DNA of 64,000 nucleotides, from NCBI RefSeq assembly GCF_004358665.1, contig NZ_SMZR01000002.1, positions 682,001-746,000 of the forward strand, written 5' to 3'. The notes under the pieces are model-generated. The model saw only the letters and a list, made by a program, of their open reading frames with translations. It had not been told where the DNA came from and did no database searches. Both the position numbers and the translations under genes were made by a program. Of the stretch, positions 7,781 through 16,655 are shown piece by piece; position 1 is the stretch's first letter, and each line of letters begins with the position of its first letter. The stretch comes from Jeotgalibacillus sp. S-D1 (GTDB taxonomy: Bacteria > Bacillota > Bacilli > Bacillales > Jeotgalibacillaceae).

Positions 7781-7816
7781 AAAACGATCTCCCTAATAAA
7801 GGAGATCGTTTTTTTA
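7781..7816 (+). terminator. Terminator after the hydrolase gene
   Basis: AAACGATCTCC and GGAGATCGTTT form an 11-bp stem with an 8-nt loop, followed by T7. The A-rich left side may let it also serve the convergent ATP-grasp operon. Confidence 0.92.
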
Positions 7817-8773
7817 ATAGTGGAGGACAGGAATAAATCCCTGCTTATGAAGCTCCTGCTGCAGGAATTTTGCCAGTTCCAGCATGCCGTATATGCCATT
7901 TTCCGCTTCAGCTTCAGCATTATAATTCGTATTTGTATTAATGTCGTACGTATAAATGGTTCCGTTCACATCACGGATGCACTCAATCCCAGCTACCGCA
8001 ATTTCGTTGTCAGACAGGAAGGATTCGTATTTAGCAATGAGCGGATTCTCAACATTCTCGACTACCTGGAATTTAGGTTTTTCTTCTGCTGCTTCTCCAG
8101 CCGGACAGTGAAGATCTCCAATTTGGCAGGCATCTGCAGGACAAAGTTCAAAGCCTTCTGATGTATCTACTCTAACCGCATAGACAAACTTGCCGCCTAC
8201 GAACTCACACCGCGTAATATAAGGTTCAGGTGCTTGAATGTATTGCTGGATTAGCGTGATCCCGTCAATCGGAAGTTCAAAGTCTTCACTATACACATAT
8301 TGCTTTAAGGCTTCAATCGAATGAAATAATTGGACGCCCAGCCCTTTTCCTGCACGATTATGCTTGGTGATAAATGATGTTTCCCCAAGCTTCTCAGCAG
8401 CCTCAATAATTTGTTTTTGCCCGACAGCAGCAATCGTTTTGGGCGTTTTTATCCCGCAGGCATCGAGCGCCATGTATTGATTGACCTTGCTGACTTCTAA
8501 ACCCAGCGCCTTTGAGCCATTAAATACTTTTCTGCCATGTCTTTCAAGCCATGCCAATACAGATTGGGTTAATTCAGGTGCATAGCGATGGCCTCTCGTA
8601 TGAGAAGATGCACTCATGCGGCTGTAAAAAACACCTTCAGGCGGCTCCTCCGTCAAATCAACAATTCCTTCATCTAAATGCCAAGCCTCATATGGCACGT
8701 TTAATTCATCTAAACGTCTTGTCAAATGAATGGTCCAATCGTCATTTTCATGCAATATATATACTTTACTCAT
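7814..8773 (-). CDS. ATP-grasp ligase (RimK-like)
   Basis: A 319-residue protein of the ATP-grasp superfamily. An N-terminal alpha/beta preATP-grasp part is followed by ITKHNRAGKGLGVQLF (ATP-binding lysine and glycine-rich loop) and, near the C-terminus, YTYDINTNTNYN, a metal-binding segment like the DxNxxxN of RimK/D-Ala-ligase-like enzymes. Such enzymes join a carboxylate to an amine. Cysteines (CPADACQIGDLHC) are unusual for the family. It is the second gene of an S-box-controlled transcript, so a sulfur-metabolism substrate (a sulfur amino acid conjugate or peptide) is likely. That link is inference. Confidence 0.82.
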   Translation of the reverse strand: MSKVYILHENDDWTIHLTRRLDELNVPYEAWHLDEGIVDLTEEPPEGVFYSRMSASSHTRGHRYAPELTQSVLAWLERHGRKVFNGSKALGLEVSKVNQYMALDACGIKTPKTIAAVGQKQIIEAAEKLGETSFITKHNRAGKGLGVQLFHSIEALKQYVYSEDFELPIDGITLIQQYIQAPEPYITRCEFVGGKFVYAVRVDTSEGFELCPADACQIGDLHCPAGEAAEEKPKFQVVENVENPLIAKYESFLSDNEIAVAGIECIRDVNGTIYTYDINTNTNYNAEAEAENGIYGMLELAKFLQQELHKQGFIPVLHY

Positions 8774-8817
8774 TATCCTTACACCCTTCCATTACAGTGG
8801 TTCGGTTGTTCACTGGT

Positions 8818-9861
8818 TTACTTGCCATTACGTTTTGCTTCCACCAGCGGCATTACCTGCTGTGAAAAACGTTCCATTTCCTCCAGTTGAGGTGAAAATT
8901 GAAGCAAAAGCAAATTGAGACCTGCCTTTTCAAATTCAATGATGCGTTCCGCAATCTGTTCAGGTGTTCCGATTAAGTTGGGACGCAGGCCACGATTTGA
9001 AACAGAATAATCCATCAGCTCCACCTGCTGTTCAAGCTGTGACTTGCTGATAAAGTCATCGTATCCCGCATATGCGCTTAATTCTTTAACGTCGGTAATT
9101 CGTGCCAGTTCAGCCTGCACTTCTTCCTCTGTATCACGGCAGACAATATAAGCTGCCATTCCAAAGGATTGGAACCCGGCTTTCCCTGCCTTTGCACGGC
9201 GTTTTTTCATATCATCTATTTTAAGCTCAATTTCCTCAAGAGTTCCGCCGTGCATAACATAGGCGTCACAATGGTCAACGATTGTTTCTTTCCCTCTTGG
9301 GCTTTCACCTCCAGCATACAGAATAGGGTTAGGGCGCTGCACCGGCTTTGGCTCCAGCCTTGTGCCCTCTAAATCATAAAATTTCCCTTTAAAGCTGAAG
9401 GTGTCTTCGGTCCAAAGACCTTTCATCACCTGGAGAAATTCTTCTGTACGGTCATATCGTTCATCATGCTCGGTGAAAGCACCTCCGTATTGCCTGGCTT
9501 CTTCCGCCCACCATGCAGAAACGACATTCAGTGTAAACCGGCCATTGGAGATCTGGTCGATGTTTGCCGCCATTTTTGCGGCAACCGCCGGATTATGAAA
9601 TCCCGGGCGAATCGCTGTCATGATTTCTATGTTTTCTGTCACAGCTGCAAGACCTGCTGCAGTGGACCATGCTTCAAGCGAATCCCGCTCTGGTCCTTTT
9701 ATATCATTCAAGTAAAGTTCGGCGATTAATGTGGTATCATACCCCCATTTTTCAGCAGCCTGCACAACTTTTTTTGCATAATCAAATGTTGGCGGCATAT
9801 GTTCTTCTTCAACATTGCGAAGCCATCCACCAAAAATCGGCAGCCAAAAACCATACTTCAT
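8818..9861 (-). CDS. LLM-class flavin-dependent monooxygenase (SfnG/SsuD-like)
   Basis: About 347 residues with the bacterial luciferase-like TIM barrel. NVVSAWWAEEARQYG, EHDERYDRTEEF and the late LIGTPEQIAERI are typical of the FMNH2-dependent alkanesulfonate (SsuD) and dimethyl sulfone (SfnG) branch. It probably cleaves a C-S bond to release sulfite. I start it at ATG 9861, because a GGGAGAG site lies nine bases upstream, rather than at an earlier in-frame ATG at 9885. The upstream S-box leader means it is switched on when S-adenosylmethionine is low, consistent with scavenging organosulfur. Confidence 0.9.
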   Translation of the reverse strand: MKYGFWLPIFGGWLRNVEEEHMPPTFDYAKKVVQAAEKWGYDTTLIAELYLNDIKGPERDSLEAWSTAAGLAAVTENIEIMTAIRPGFHNPAVAAKMAANIDQISNGRFTLNVVSAWWAEEARQYGGAFTEHDERYDRTEEFLQVMKGLWTEDTFSFKGKFYDLEGTRLEPKPVQRPNPILYAGGESPRGKETIVDHCDAYVMHGGTLEEIELKIDDMKKRRAKAGKAGFQSFGMAAYIVCRDTEEEVQAELARITDVKELSAYAGYDDFISKSQLEQQVELMDYSVSNRGLRPNLIGTPEQIAERIIEFEKAGLNLLLLQFSPQLEEMERFSQQVMPLVEAKRNGK

Positions 9862-9923
9862 TTTCACACACTCTCCCTTTTCCATTTGAATTACTTTCTG
9901 CCGCCCTGTTTATAGTAGAAACT

Positions 9924-10076
9924 AAAAAAACTTCTCCTTAGACAGAAGAAGTTTCGCGCTATGCTTCTGTCTTATCTTCCAGGATTTTTCTCCTGTTGGA
10001 TGTAGCACCTTTCTGAAAAACTTCAGCGGTTGCCGGGCTTCATAGGGCCAATCCCTCCACCTCTCTTGATAAGAGC
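9924..10076 (-). promoter_or_regulatory. SAM-I (S-box) riboswitch with terminator
   Basis: Read on the minus strand from about 10076, CTTATCAAGAGAGGTGGAGG leads into the GGCCCTATGAAGCCCGGCAACC core of the S-box, the P1-P4 framework of SAM-I riboswitches. The expression platform is visible: GACAGAAG (9971-9964) can pair with CTTCTGTC (9948-9941) as antiterminator, or the AACTTCT/AGGAGAAGTT hairpin (9954-9929) followed by T7 can form as terminator. SAM binding should favour the terminator and switch off the monooxygenase and ATP-grasp genes. Confidence 0.95.
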
Positions 10077-10204
10077 GTATTCACTTTATTTTGTTAATCC
10101 TATAACACCACTCGGTTATACGTCAAGCAGACAACCTGCTCTTAAACTGTTCTATTATTATTTTATTCCAAATTATCTTACTATGTTCACATTTCTTTAT
10201 TGGC

Positions 10205-10231
10205 AAAAAAAACGACTGCACTAGGCAGTCG
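10205..10231 (-). terminator. Terminator of the CorC/CBS-domain protein gene
   Basis: On the minus strand CGACTGC and GCAGTCG pair around a 5-nt loop and are followed by T8. It lies 12 nt after the stop at 10243. Confidence 0.9.
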
Positions 10232-10242
10232 CTGTACATTAT

Positions 10243-11514
10243 TTAATTAGATTTTTCAGTTTCACCTTTTACTTCCTGTCCTTCTACCATACGTTTTTCG
10301 ATCTTTACTTTGGTAATTTTATTTTTTTCCATCTCCATGATACTAAACCTAAGATGCTGGTAATCGAATTCTTCGCCTTCTTCAGGAAGATGGCCGAATT
10401 CTTTCAGAACAAATCCTGCTAAAACATCCTGTTCTTCCGGCAGCTTTAATTTAAATACATCATTCAGCCTGTGAATAGCCAGTTTTCCGTGACAGATAAT
10501 ATGTTTGTCTGTCAGTTCATCAATCCAGACTTCCTCTTCATCGTCGTTTTCATCTGATATTTCCTGACCGATCATCGCTTCAATGATATCTTCATGCGTA
10601 ATAATGCCAAGCGTGCCGCCATATTCATCAAGCACAATAGCAAAATGCTTCTTTGCTTGCAGCATGCGCTTAAATATACGTTCGATAGAGGTTGATTCCA
10701 CAGTAAATAAAGGATCATCGTCTATAAACTCACTGAAGGGGCGTTCCGGGTTCATCGACCATTCGATCACCTGCTTGGAATGAAAGACTCCGACGATATT
10801 ATCCATATTTTCTTTATATACAGGATATCGGGTATATGGATTATCCACTACATGGTTCCTTGCTTCCTCATACGTAAATTCCACAGGCATGCCTACGATA
10901 TCCACACGGGGCGTTTTCATTGCATCCCCTACATCTTTATGCTGGAAATCAAGCACGCCTTTAATTCGAAGTGATTCATCATTTAAGAAGGTTCCTTCTG
11001 TTGAAGCAATATCAACCATGGTACGCAGTTCCTCTTTCGTAATGGTTGCTTCTTTTATATGTCCCTTCGATAAAATACGTATCACGATATTTGTCAGACG
11101 CGAAAGTAAGAAAGTAATAGGACTTAAGATGACCATTAACAGCCGAATAGCAGGGGCTACAATAAACGCAACACGGTCAGCAAAAGTAGCTGCAATCGTT
11201 TTTGGAATGACTTCCGCAAATACAATGATGGCTACTGTTAAAATACCGGTTGCAATTCCGACATTGAATCCATAGTTTAAGGCAACAATCGTTACCAGTG
11301 TCGGCATCATAATATTGGCAATATTATTGCCGATCAGAATAGTGGTAATCATTTTGTCCGGCTTTGCCACTGTAGTTAATAGTTTTTCTGCAGCGACGTC
11401 TCCTTTTTCAGCACGGGTTTGCACCTTCATTTTATTCACTGCTGTTAGAGCGGTTTCACTTCCTGAAAGAAAAAATGATACAAAAAGCAAAAAAGCTATG
11501 GCTATAAATTCCAA
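10243..11514 (-). CDS. HlyC/CorC (CNNM/DUF21) transporter-like protein
   Basis: 423 residues. The N-terminal DUF21 domain has about four membrane segments (residues 1-140), with FLSGSETALTAVN and FAEVIPKTIAA as family motifs. A CBS pair follows (about 200-330, including DEYGGTLGIITHEDIIEAMIG), then a CorC_HlyC domain with the WIDELTDKH start. Homologues are proposed Mg2+/Co2+ efflux or membrane-stress factors (YhdP/YrkA family in B. subtilis). TTG start with AGGAGG seven bases upstream. Transcribed alone. Confidence 0.93.
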   Translation of the reverse strand: MEFIAIAFLLFVSFFLSGSETALTAVNKMKVQTRAEKGDVAAEKLLTTVAKPDKMITTILIGNNIANIMMPTLVTIVALNYGFNVGIATGILTVAIIVFAEVIPKTIAATFADRVAFIVAPAIRLLMVILSPITFLLSRLTNIVIRILSKGHIKEATITKEELRTMVDIASTEGTFLNDESLRIKGVLDFQHKDVGDAMKTPRVDIVGMPVEFTYEEARNHVVDNPYTRYPVYKENMDNIVGVFHSKQVIEWSMNPERPFSEFIDDDPLFTVESTSIERIFKRMLQAKKHFAIVLDEYGGTLGIITHEDIIEAMIGQEISDENDDEEEVWIDELTDKHIICHGKLAIHRLNDVFKLKLPEEQDVLAGFVLKEFGHLPEEGEEFDYQHLRFSIMEMEKNKITKVKIEKRMVEGQEVKGETEKSN

Positions 11515-11718
11515 CTATATTCCTCCTGATAATAATTACGTTTTTGATTATGAATAGCGTATACTAAATGGCGTATAAATTCCACTTGTACATTTTGAAA
11601 TCTTAGTCTTTTTCTATGTACTTTATAATTTTAAACATAAATGATGATAATTAGACAGGTTTTATTGGAGGTTATTGCTTAAGAAGGGTTGTAGAGGTAA
11701 AGTTAAGAAGAATGAATT

Positions 11719-12161
11719 GGTTGATTGATTTTACGAGAGTGAGCACTTACATAATACCTAAAACAACGAAAGCCCTACCTCTCTTTCGTCCTTACGGCTC
11801 CTCGACCGTGCCAGTGTGAATCAGACATTACTATCTGTATGGAATCGCCATACTTACAGTTATCTGGATATTTTTGGTCTGAAAGGGTTCATGCAACGTG
11901 AACCGATAAGAAGTAAAACATGGAAGGATCCTTTGATACGCAGAAAATAGTGGTATGCTGTGTTCATGCGTGTTTACATGATGGCACTTTCCTGAGGGTT
12001 ATTGCCTATTGTCGGTGTCAAACGATTTTTTACTGCTCAGTAATCTCGCATTTTGAAGCGAGTCATTCAGGCCTTATAAGTCCAGACCTTTATATAAATT
12101 TTCTTTGGGCAGCTGGTGAGGACAGCTGCACTTTCTCGTCACTCTCGTAAAACAATCAACC
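11719..12161. mobile_element. 443-bp noncoding element with terminal inverted repeats (MITE-like)
   Basis: The left end begins GGTTGATTGATTTTACGAGA... (11719-11742) and the right end is its inverted copy (12139-12161), differing by one inserted base. There is no believable gene inside. Local hairpins are frequent: 11766-11789 (ACGAAAG/CTTTCGT), 11837-11853 (GTATGG/CCATAC), 11886-11904 (GGTTCA/TGAACC), 12045-12062 (CTCGC/GCGAG), 12109-12129 (GCAGCTG/CAGCTGC). No clear target duplication flanks it. It could be a non-autonomous transposable element, an insertion-sequence remnant or a structured RNA locus. Promoter elements of the downstream dipeptidase may lie in or after it. Confidence 0.55.
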
Positions 12162-12219
12162 ATCATCATATATCATTTGTGTTCTGCTGTCAATATTTTA
12201 ATAGAAGGAGACATGATCA

Positions 12220-13599
12220 ATGAACAGTAATCTGGAAAACTATTTCACGAGTAACCGTAAAAAGCATTTAGCACAACTAACAGAATGGCTGTCGATTCCA
12301 AGCGTAAGCTCCTTATCTGAGCATAAGGAAGACACATTAAAAGGGGCTGAGTGGGTTACGCGCTCACTTGAAGAGATCGGCATGGAAAACATTCAGCTCT
12401 ATCCAACAGATGGTCATCCGGTCGTTTATGCAGAGTGGCTGCACGCCAAAGATAAACCAACTGTCTTAATCTACGGACATTATGATGTTCAGCCCGTTGA
12501 TCCGCTTCACCTCTGGGAAACTCCTCCCTTTGAACCTGCTATTCGTGATAATAAAATTTATGCGCGCGGAGCAACAGATGATAAAGGACAAACATTTATG
12601 CATTTAAAAGCCATTGAGGCCATCATGGAAACGCAGGGTGAGCTGCCTGTAAACATTAAATTTTTAATCGAGGGTGAAGAAGAAATTGGCAGTGTGAACC
12701 TCCCGGCGTTTGTTGAACAACATCAGGAGCTCCTCTCCTCGGATGTCATTGTCATTTCAGATACAGGAATGCAGGAAAAAGGAAGACCTGCTATCTGCTA
12801 CGGACTGCGCGGATTGGCAGGGATTCAAATTAATTTAAAAGGCGCAAAGGGAGATCTTCACTCAGGGCTGTATGGGGGCGCTGTACAAAACGCGCTGCAT
12901 GCACTCGTTACTCTATTGGATTCTTTCAGAGACGAAAACGGTGTTATACAGGTTGACCGGTTTTATGACAAAGTGGAAGGTTTGACGGAAGAAGAAAAAG
13001 CTGCTTATGAGGAGCTTCATTTTTCCGATGAGGCATTAAAAGAAGAGCTTGCAGTAAATGAATTATTCGGTGAACACGGCCATACCACCCTTGAGCGTAT
13101 GTGGGTCCGCCCAACTCTTGAAATTAACGGTTTGTGGGGCGGGTTTCAGGGAGAAGGCATAAAAACAGTCCTGCCTAATGAGGCTCACGCTAAGATCACA
13201 TGCCGTCTCGTTCCTAATCAGGACCCTGATGAAATAGTGGAGCTGCTGACCAGACATGTGAACGCCCATACACCACCAGGCGTAACGGCTACCGTTACAC
13301 CCTTTGATAAGGGAGCACCTTATGTAACCCCATACGACCACCCTGCAATACAGGCGGCCGGGCGCTCTTATGAAAAGGTATACGGCGTTCCAACACAGTT
13401 TATTCGAGGCGGCGGGTCCATCCCGATCGTAGCAGTATTTGATCAAATATTACAGAAACCAATTGTGCTGATGGGATTTGGACTTCCAGGTGAAAACTTC
13501 CACGCTCCAAATGAGCATTTCCATCTTGAAAATTTTGACCAGGGTCTTCGCGTCATTGCTGATTACTTCAATGAACTGGCTTCTGCTTTAAAATATTAG
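12220..13599 (+). CDS. M20-family metallodipeptidase
   Basis: 459 residues of the M20 (DapE/ArgE/CNDP-like) dinuclear zinc peptidase fold. Metal and catalytic motifs appear in order: YGHYDVQPVD (first His), ARGATDDKGQ (bridging Asp), EGEEEIGS (catalytic Glu and metal Glu), VISDTG (Asp) and the C-terminal HAPNEHFHL (His). The lid/dimerisation domain lies between about residues 190 and 320. It hydrolyses dipeptides or related amides in the cytosol; no signal peptide. GGAG lies nine bases before the ATG. It stands alone, followed by a repeat-derived terminator. Confidence 0.93.
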   Translation: MNSNLENYFTSNRKKHLAQLTEWLSIPSVSSLSEHKEDTLKGAEWVTRSLEEIGMENIQLYPTDGHPVVYAEWLHAKDKPTVLIYGHYDVQPVDPLHLWETPPFEPAIRDNKIYARGATDDKGQTFMHLKAIEAIMETQGELPVNIKFLIEGEEEIGSVNLPAFVEQHQELLSSDVIVISDTGMQEKGRPAICYGLRGLAGIQINLKGAKGDLHSGLYGGAVQNALHALVTLLDSFRDENGVIQVDRFYDKVEGLTEEEKAAYEELHFSDEALKEELAVNELFGEHGHTTLERMWVRPTLEINGLWGGFQGEGIKTVLPNEAHAKITCRLVPNQDPDEIVELLTRHVNAHTPPGVTATVTPFDKGAPYVTPYDHPAIQAAGRSYEKVYGVPTQFIRGGGSIPIVAVFDQILQKPIVLMGFGLPGENFHAPNEHFHLENFDQGLRVIADYFNELASALKY

Positions 13600-13602
13600 G
13601 CA

Positions 13603-13684
13603 CTGCGCCGTCCCTGCGGAAACCGTCCGCCAAAAAGCGCAGTGAACCGGTAAAAAAGGCTGAGACATTTGTCCCAGCCTTTTT
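13603..13684 (+). repeat. Partial copy of an interspersed GC-rich repeat ending in a terminator
   Basis: The sequence GCGCCGTCCCTGCGGAAA...CGTCCGCC...GCGCAGTGAACCGG matches one end of the repeats at 46208-46378 and 62750-62917 in the opposite orientation. As there, it is joined to a hairpin: AAAAGGCTGAGAC/GTCCCAGCCTTTT (13654-13684), which serves as terminator of the dipeptidase gene and, having A runs on its left, possibly of the convergent small gene too. Confidence 0.75.
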
Positions 13685-13749
13685 AATAACAAACATTATC
13701 ATAAACCTTGTAATGAGATTATATATCAACTGTATCAAACCAGCTGCTC

Positions 13750-13962
13750 TTATGTTTCCATCAGCCGGCTGCTGGCAATCAGTCTGTAGAGCGTACTGAC
13801 AGGTTTATTTTGCTCCTCCCACTCCATTGTGATGATAGTTGGTATTTCATACATTTTTTCCATTCGAATCATTAGATCTGCATATAAATCATCTAATTGT
13901 TCATGGGGAAATACTTTTGAACGAAGAGCTTCCCATTCATTCATAATGGTTTCAATTGACAT
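13750..13962 (-). CDS. Small hypothetical protein (70 aa)
   Basis: Encodes an acidic, soluble 70-residue protein (MSIETIMNEWEALRSK...) with no membrane segment and no motif I recognise. I prefer ATG 13962, with AAAGGA ten bases before it, to the upstream in-frame start, which adds a basic MRARRKE leader. It lies convergent to the dipeptidase gene and is followed by the bidirectional hairpin at 13654. Codon use looks ordinary for the window. Function unknown. Confidence 0.6.
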   Translation of the reverse strand: MSIETIMNEWEALRSKVFPHEQLDDLYADLMIRMEKMYEIPTIITMEWEEQNKPVSTLYRLIASSRLMET

Positions 13963-14090
13963 TCTTACAGTTTCCTTTCTTCGTGCCCGCAAGGCGAGCC
14001 TTCCTAGTACATTTCAATGCACCCTAGAAACTATTCCCGCATAACAATCAATTTAAAACCACAGAAAGCATATTTACCTCCATCCTTTTT

Positions 14091-14738
14091 TCAGCGTAAG
14101 GATGAAAGCTCCAGCACATCGCCCCAGGTTGTTCTCCCCCGTTCTTTGGCCCGTTGGAATAACTCACACAAAAGGTAGGCAGCTGTCAATGCATCCCCTG
14201 TCGCACTGTGCCGTTCGTACATTCTTGTTTCGAATACACTGGCGTAATAGGCCAGGTCCTTCATTTCCCAAGTGGGCACTAAAAACGCCAGCAAATCCAG
14301 GGTATCAATGGCTGCAGGTGGAGGAAATTTGAAGTCAGCCCTTCTCAGTTCATGTTTCAGGACGAGAAGATCAAAGGAAATATAATGACCTGCAAGCCCA
14401 TTCGCACCAAACTGTCTGCCAAATGCAAATAACTCTTCAATAGCCTCCAATGCATTAGGTGCATGAACAACCTGTTCGTTTCGGATCGAGGTTAAAGAAG
14501 TAATCTCCTCTGGAATATCTCTGCAGGGGTTGACATATGATTGGAAAATTTCTTTTTCTTTCACTTGAAGATTGCATATAGGTACAGCTCCAACCTCAAT
14601 CAGCCGGTCATCCTTCCCGACCGCAAAACCAGTAGTCTCGGTATCTACTACAAGCAGATTGATTTGATCAAGCGGTGTTGAAAGAGGGATTTCACTGTTT
14701 ATTTGACTTTGAAATGTTTTTTTGGACCAGATCGCCAT
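14091..14738 (-). CDS. DnaQ-like 3'-5' exonuclease
   Basis: 215 residues with the DEDD exonuclease fold: ExoI DTETTGF, ExoII in GHYISFDLLVLKHEL, ExoIII HSATGDALTAA. It is the last gene of the symporter operon, 15 nt after the DUF294 gene. The same four-gene order (DUF4212, symporter, DUF294, DnaQ-like) is known from proteobacterial genomes such as Vibrio. The link between an exonuclease and transport is unexplained; a nucleotide-signal turnover role is possible. Confidence 0.88.
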   Translation of the reverse strand: MAIWSKKTFQSQINSEIPLSTPLDQINLLVVDTETTGFAVGKDDRLIEVGAVPICNLQVKEKEIFQSYVNPCRDIPEEITSLTSIRNEQVVHAPNALEAIEELFAFGRQFGANGLAGHYISFDLLVLKHELRRADFKFPPPAAIDTLDLLAFLVPTWEMKDLAYYASVFETRMYERHSATGDALTAAYLLCELFQRAKERGRTTWGDVLELSSLR

Positions 14739-14753
14739 CGATAAACTCCTCTC

Positions 14754-16655
14754 CTAAACCCCTAGTTCTCTTAGTACAATAAGCTGGAATTCCCGCAGCA
14801 CGGTCAGCGCTCTGGACAGCAGCGCTTTTTCTCTTGATGATATATCGTCAATGATTACCCGGGAGGTTCCATCCTTCTGCTTTTGCTGGAGATTTATAGA
14901 TAAGATGAAGTCCAGGCTCTCTTTTACTTCTTCCATCATGTCTGTTATCTGGTTTTGCTCATGTAATCTGTCCAACCGGTCATTGGTTGAGCCCTCCACA
15001 ATCTGGTGCTGCAGTCCCTTTAATTGAAGGGTATGATGGAATGGAAACAGCACTCTTTTTTTTAAGTCAATTTCCTTGCCATCACGCATTATAAATGACC
15101 GAATTCGGTGATCTAACGAGGGAATAAGGGTATTTCTTAGCTCTTTTCCCATTTGAACGAGCAAAACCCCAGACCATTTTAACTCTTCCTGAATGCCACC
15201 GATAAACGACTGATGTAAAGAGTTGGGACCATAGACAAGTCTCATCGCAAAAAAATTATAGGAGTAAAGAATATTCTGCGGGGTAGAACGGGTGGCGAAA
15301 CGCCGAATACGCGGCTGCCATTCTTCAACTGATCCTCTCCATAATGGATTGCTGGCCATCATATCTCCATCACAGCGTGTAAACCCCAAGGCTTCAAGCA
15401 AATCAACTATTTTATTGCTTAAATCTTCAAAGTAAACCTTACTGAGATTACTGGATTCTTTGTAAACGAGAAAATGATCCTGATCGGTAATCGACAATTG
15501 TTCCCCACGGCCGCCGCTGCCCATTTGATAGAATGCAAACTCGCATGGAGCACGCTGTCCATTTTCTTCGAACAAGAGCTGCTGTGCCAGATTGATAACA
15601 TTCGTAACGACCTGGTCAAACAGAGGGGTCATTGTCGCCATTAACAGCCTCACACTTTCCCTGTCCTCAATAAGCTGATCCGATACTCGTTTTAATTGGT
15701 CCGATATTTCCTCCGCAGTACCCTCTGACAGCAGGTCAATTTGTTTCATTACCTGCTGGATCGAACGGTGACGCTGTTTTAATACATCTGATAAAGTAAG
15801 CATTCCAACGGGCATTTCCTGATCATCGACGACGACTATATGCCTTAAATCAGGATGCTGCTGAAACAGGCTTAACGCATCGTAATAGTAATCAGACCGA
15901 TGCAGCACAGTACCCGGATGGTCCGCCAAGGTGACAAGAGCGTCAGATAGCGGCTTATTGTCTGCCATTGCTTTTATTACATCTCTCATGGAGATTACGA
16001 CTGGTGTATTGGAGGCGTCCAGACAAACCGCAGCACTTAGGCGGTTTTGTGCCATAAACTGAATCCCGTCCTGTATTGAACAGGTGTCGGGGAGAGTCAG
16101 CAGCGGAGCAGACATCATATCCTGCACCCTTTTAAACACCTGCTTTTGATTTTCCATCCAGCCCGATTGCTGCAGCTGCTCCGTTAAAGATTGATAGACC
16201 TCTTTTAATCGAAAAATGACCTTTTCAAGAAAATAGGATTGGACTTCTTTTACCTCCCAAATTTCCTGCAGCACAGCATATGGAATAAACAATCCAAGCG
16301 TTGTTTCCAACGCTTGGATCTCTACTGTGTTTGTCTGCTCTTCAGAAGGCTGTAGCATTGTGCTCAAACTACCCAGCCCCACAATTTCACCAGGACCGAC
16401 GAGTTCCAGTACTTCTCTTTCATTTCTATAGCCTGATGCGTAAACCTCCGCCAGGCCGGAGGTAATGAGCAGAATGCCTTCTCTTTTCTTTTTGGAATGA
16501 GCGATAATAGCCCGTTTATCATACTGTCGTTCTTCACAGCGTTCATAGATCTTTTCAAAGTCGCTGTCGCTTTTGCCAGAAAACAATGGTGTTTTCCTGG
16601 TGATTTGTTTTATTGTTTCTCCGTCATTTGGTTGGCGGAACGTCTTCTCCGTCAT
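14754..16655 (-). CDS. DUF294 nucleotidyltransferase-like protein with cNMP-binding and CBS domains
   Basis: About 633 residues. The N-terminal cyclic-nucleotide-binding-like domain spans roughly 10-130, a CBS pair 165-300, the DUF294 putative nucleotidyltransferase 330-470 with GSGGRGEQLSITDQD (GlnD/GlnE-like GS...D..D metal site), and a DUF294 C-terminal helical domain. It resembles a GlnD-type signalling protein sensing adenine nucleotides. It probably modulates the neighbouring symporter. I start it at ATG 16655, preceded by GAGGTG at seven bases; it overlaps the symporter 3' end by 32 nt, implying translational coupling. Confidence 0.9.
   Translation of the reverse strand: MTEKTFRQPNDGETIKQITRKTPLFSGKSDSDFEKIYERCEERQYDKRAIIAHSKKKREGILLITSGLAEVYASGYRNEREVLELVGPGEIVGLGSLSTMLQPSEEQTNTVEIQALETTLGLFIPYAVLQEIWEVKEVQSYFLEKVIFRLKEVYQSLTEQLQQSGWMENQKQVFKRVQDMMSAPLLTLPDTCSIQDGIQFMAQNRLSAAVCLDASNTPVVISMRDVIKAMADNKPLSDALVTLADHPGTVLHRSDYYYDALSLFQQHPDLRHIVVVDDQEMPVGMLTLSDVLKQRHRSIQQVMKQIDLLSEGTAEEISDQLKRVSDQLIEDRESVRLLMATMTPLFDQVVTNVINLAQQLLFEENGQRAPCEFAFYQMGSGGRGEQLSITDQDHFLVYKESSNLSKVYFEDLSNKIVDLLEALGFTRCDGDMMASNPLWRGSVEEWQPRIRRFATRSTPQNILYSYNFFAMRLVYGPNSLHQSFIGGIQEELKWSGVLLVQMGKELRNTLIPSLDHRIRSFIMRDGKEIDLKKRVLFPFHHTLQLKGLQHQIVEGSTNDRLDRLHEQNQITDMMEEVKESLDFILSINLQQKQKDGTSRVIIDDISSREKALLSRALTVLREFQLIVLRELGV

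Noticed and set aside
9466-9941. Two + strand frames of 87 and 90 aa
   Set aside because: Antisense to the conserved monooxygenase gene and its leader; no ribosome-binding sites.
11920-12150. 76-aa frame inside the TIR element
   Set aside because: Cysteine-rich, no ribosome-binding site, no resemblance to a transposase; the region folds into several hairpins.
11719-12161. Group II intron
   Set aside because: A GAGCCGTAAGGACGAAAG stretch on the minus strand hints at domain V, but the arms do not pair properly, the ends lack the GUGYG/AY pattern, and perfect terminal inverted repeats are not an intron feature.
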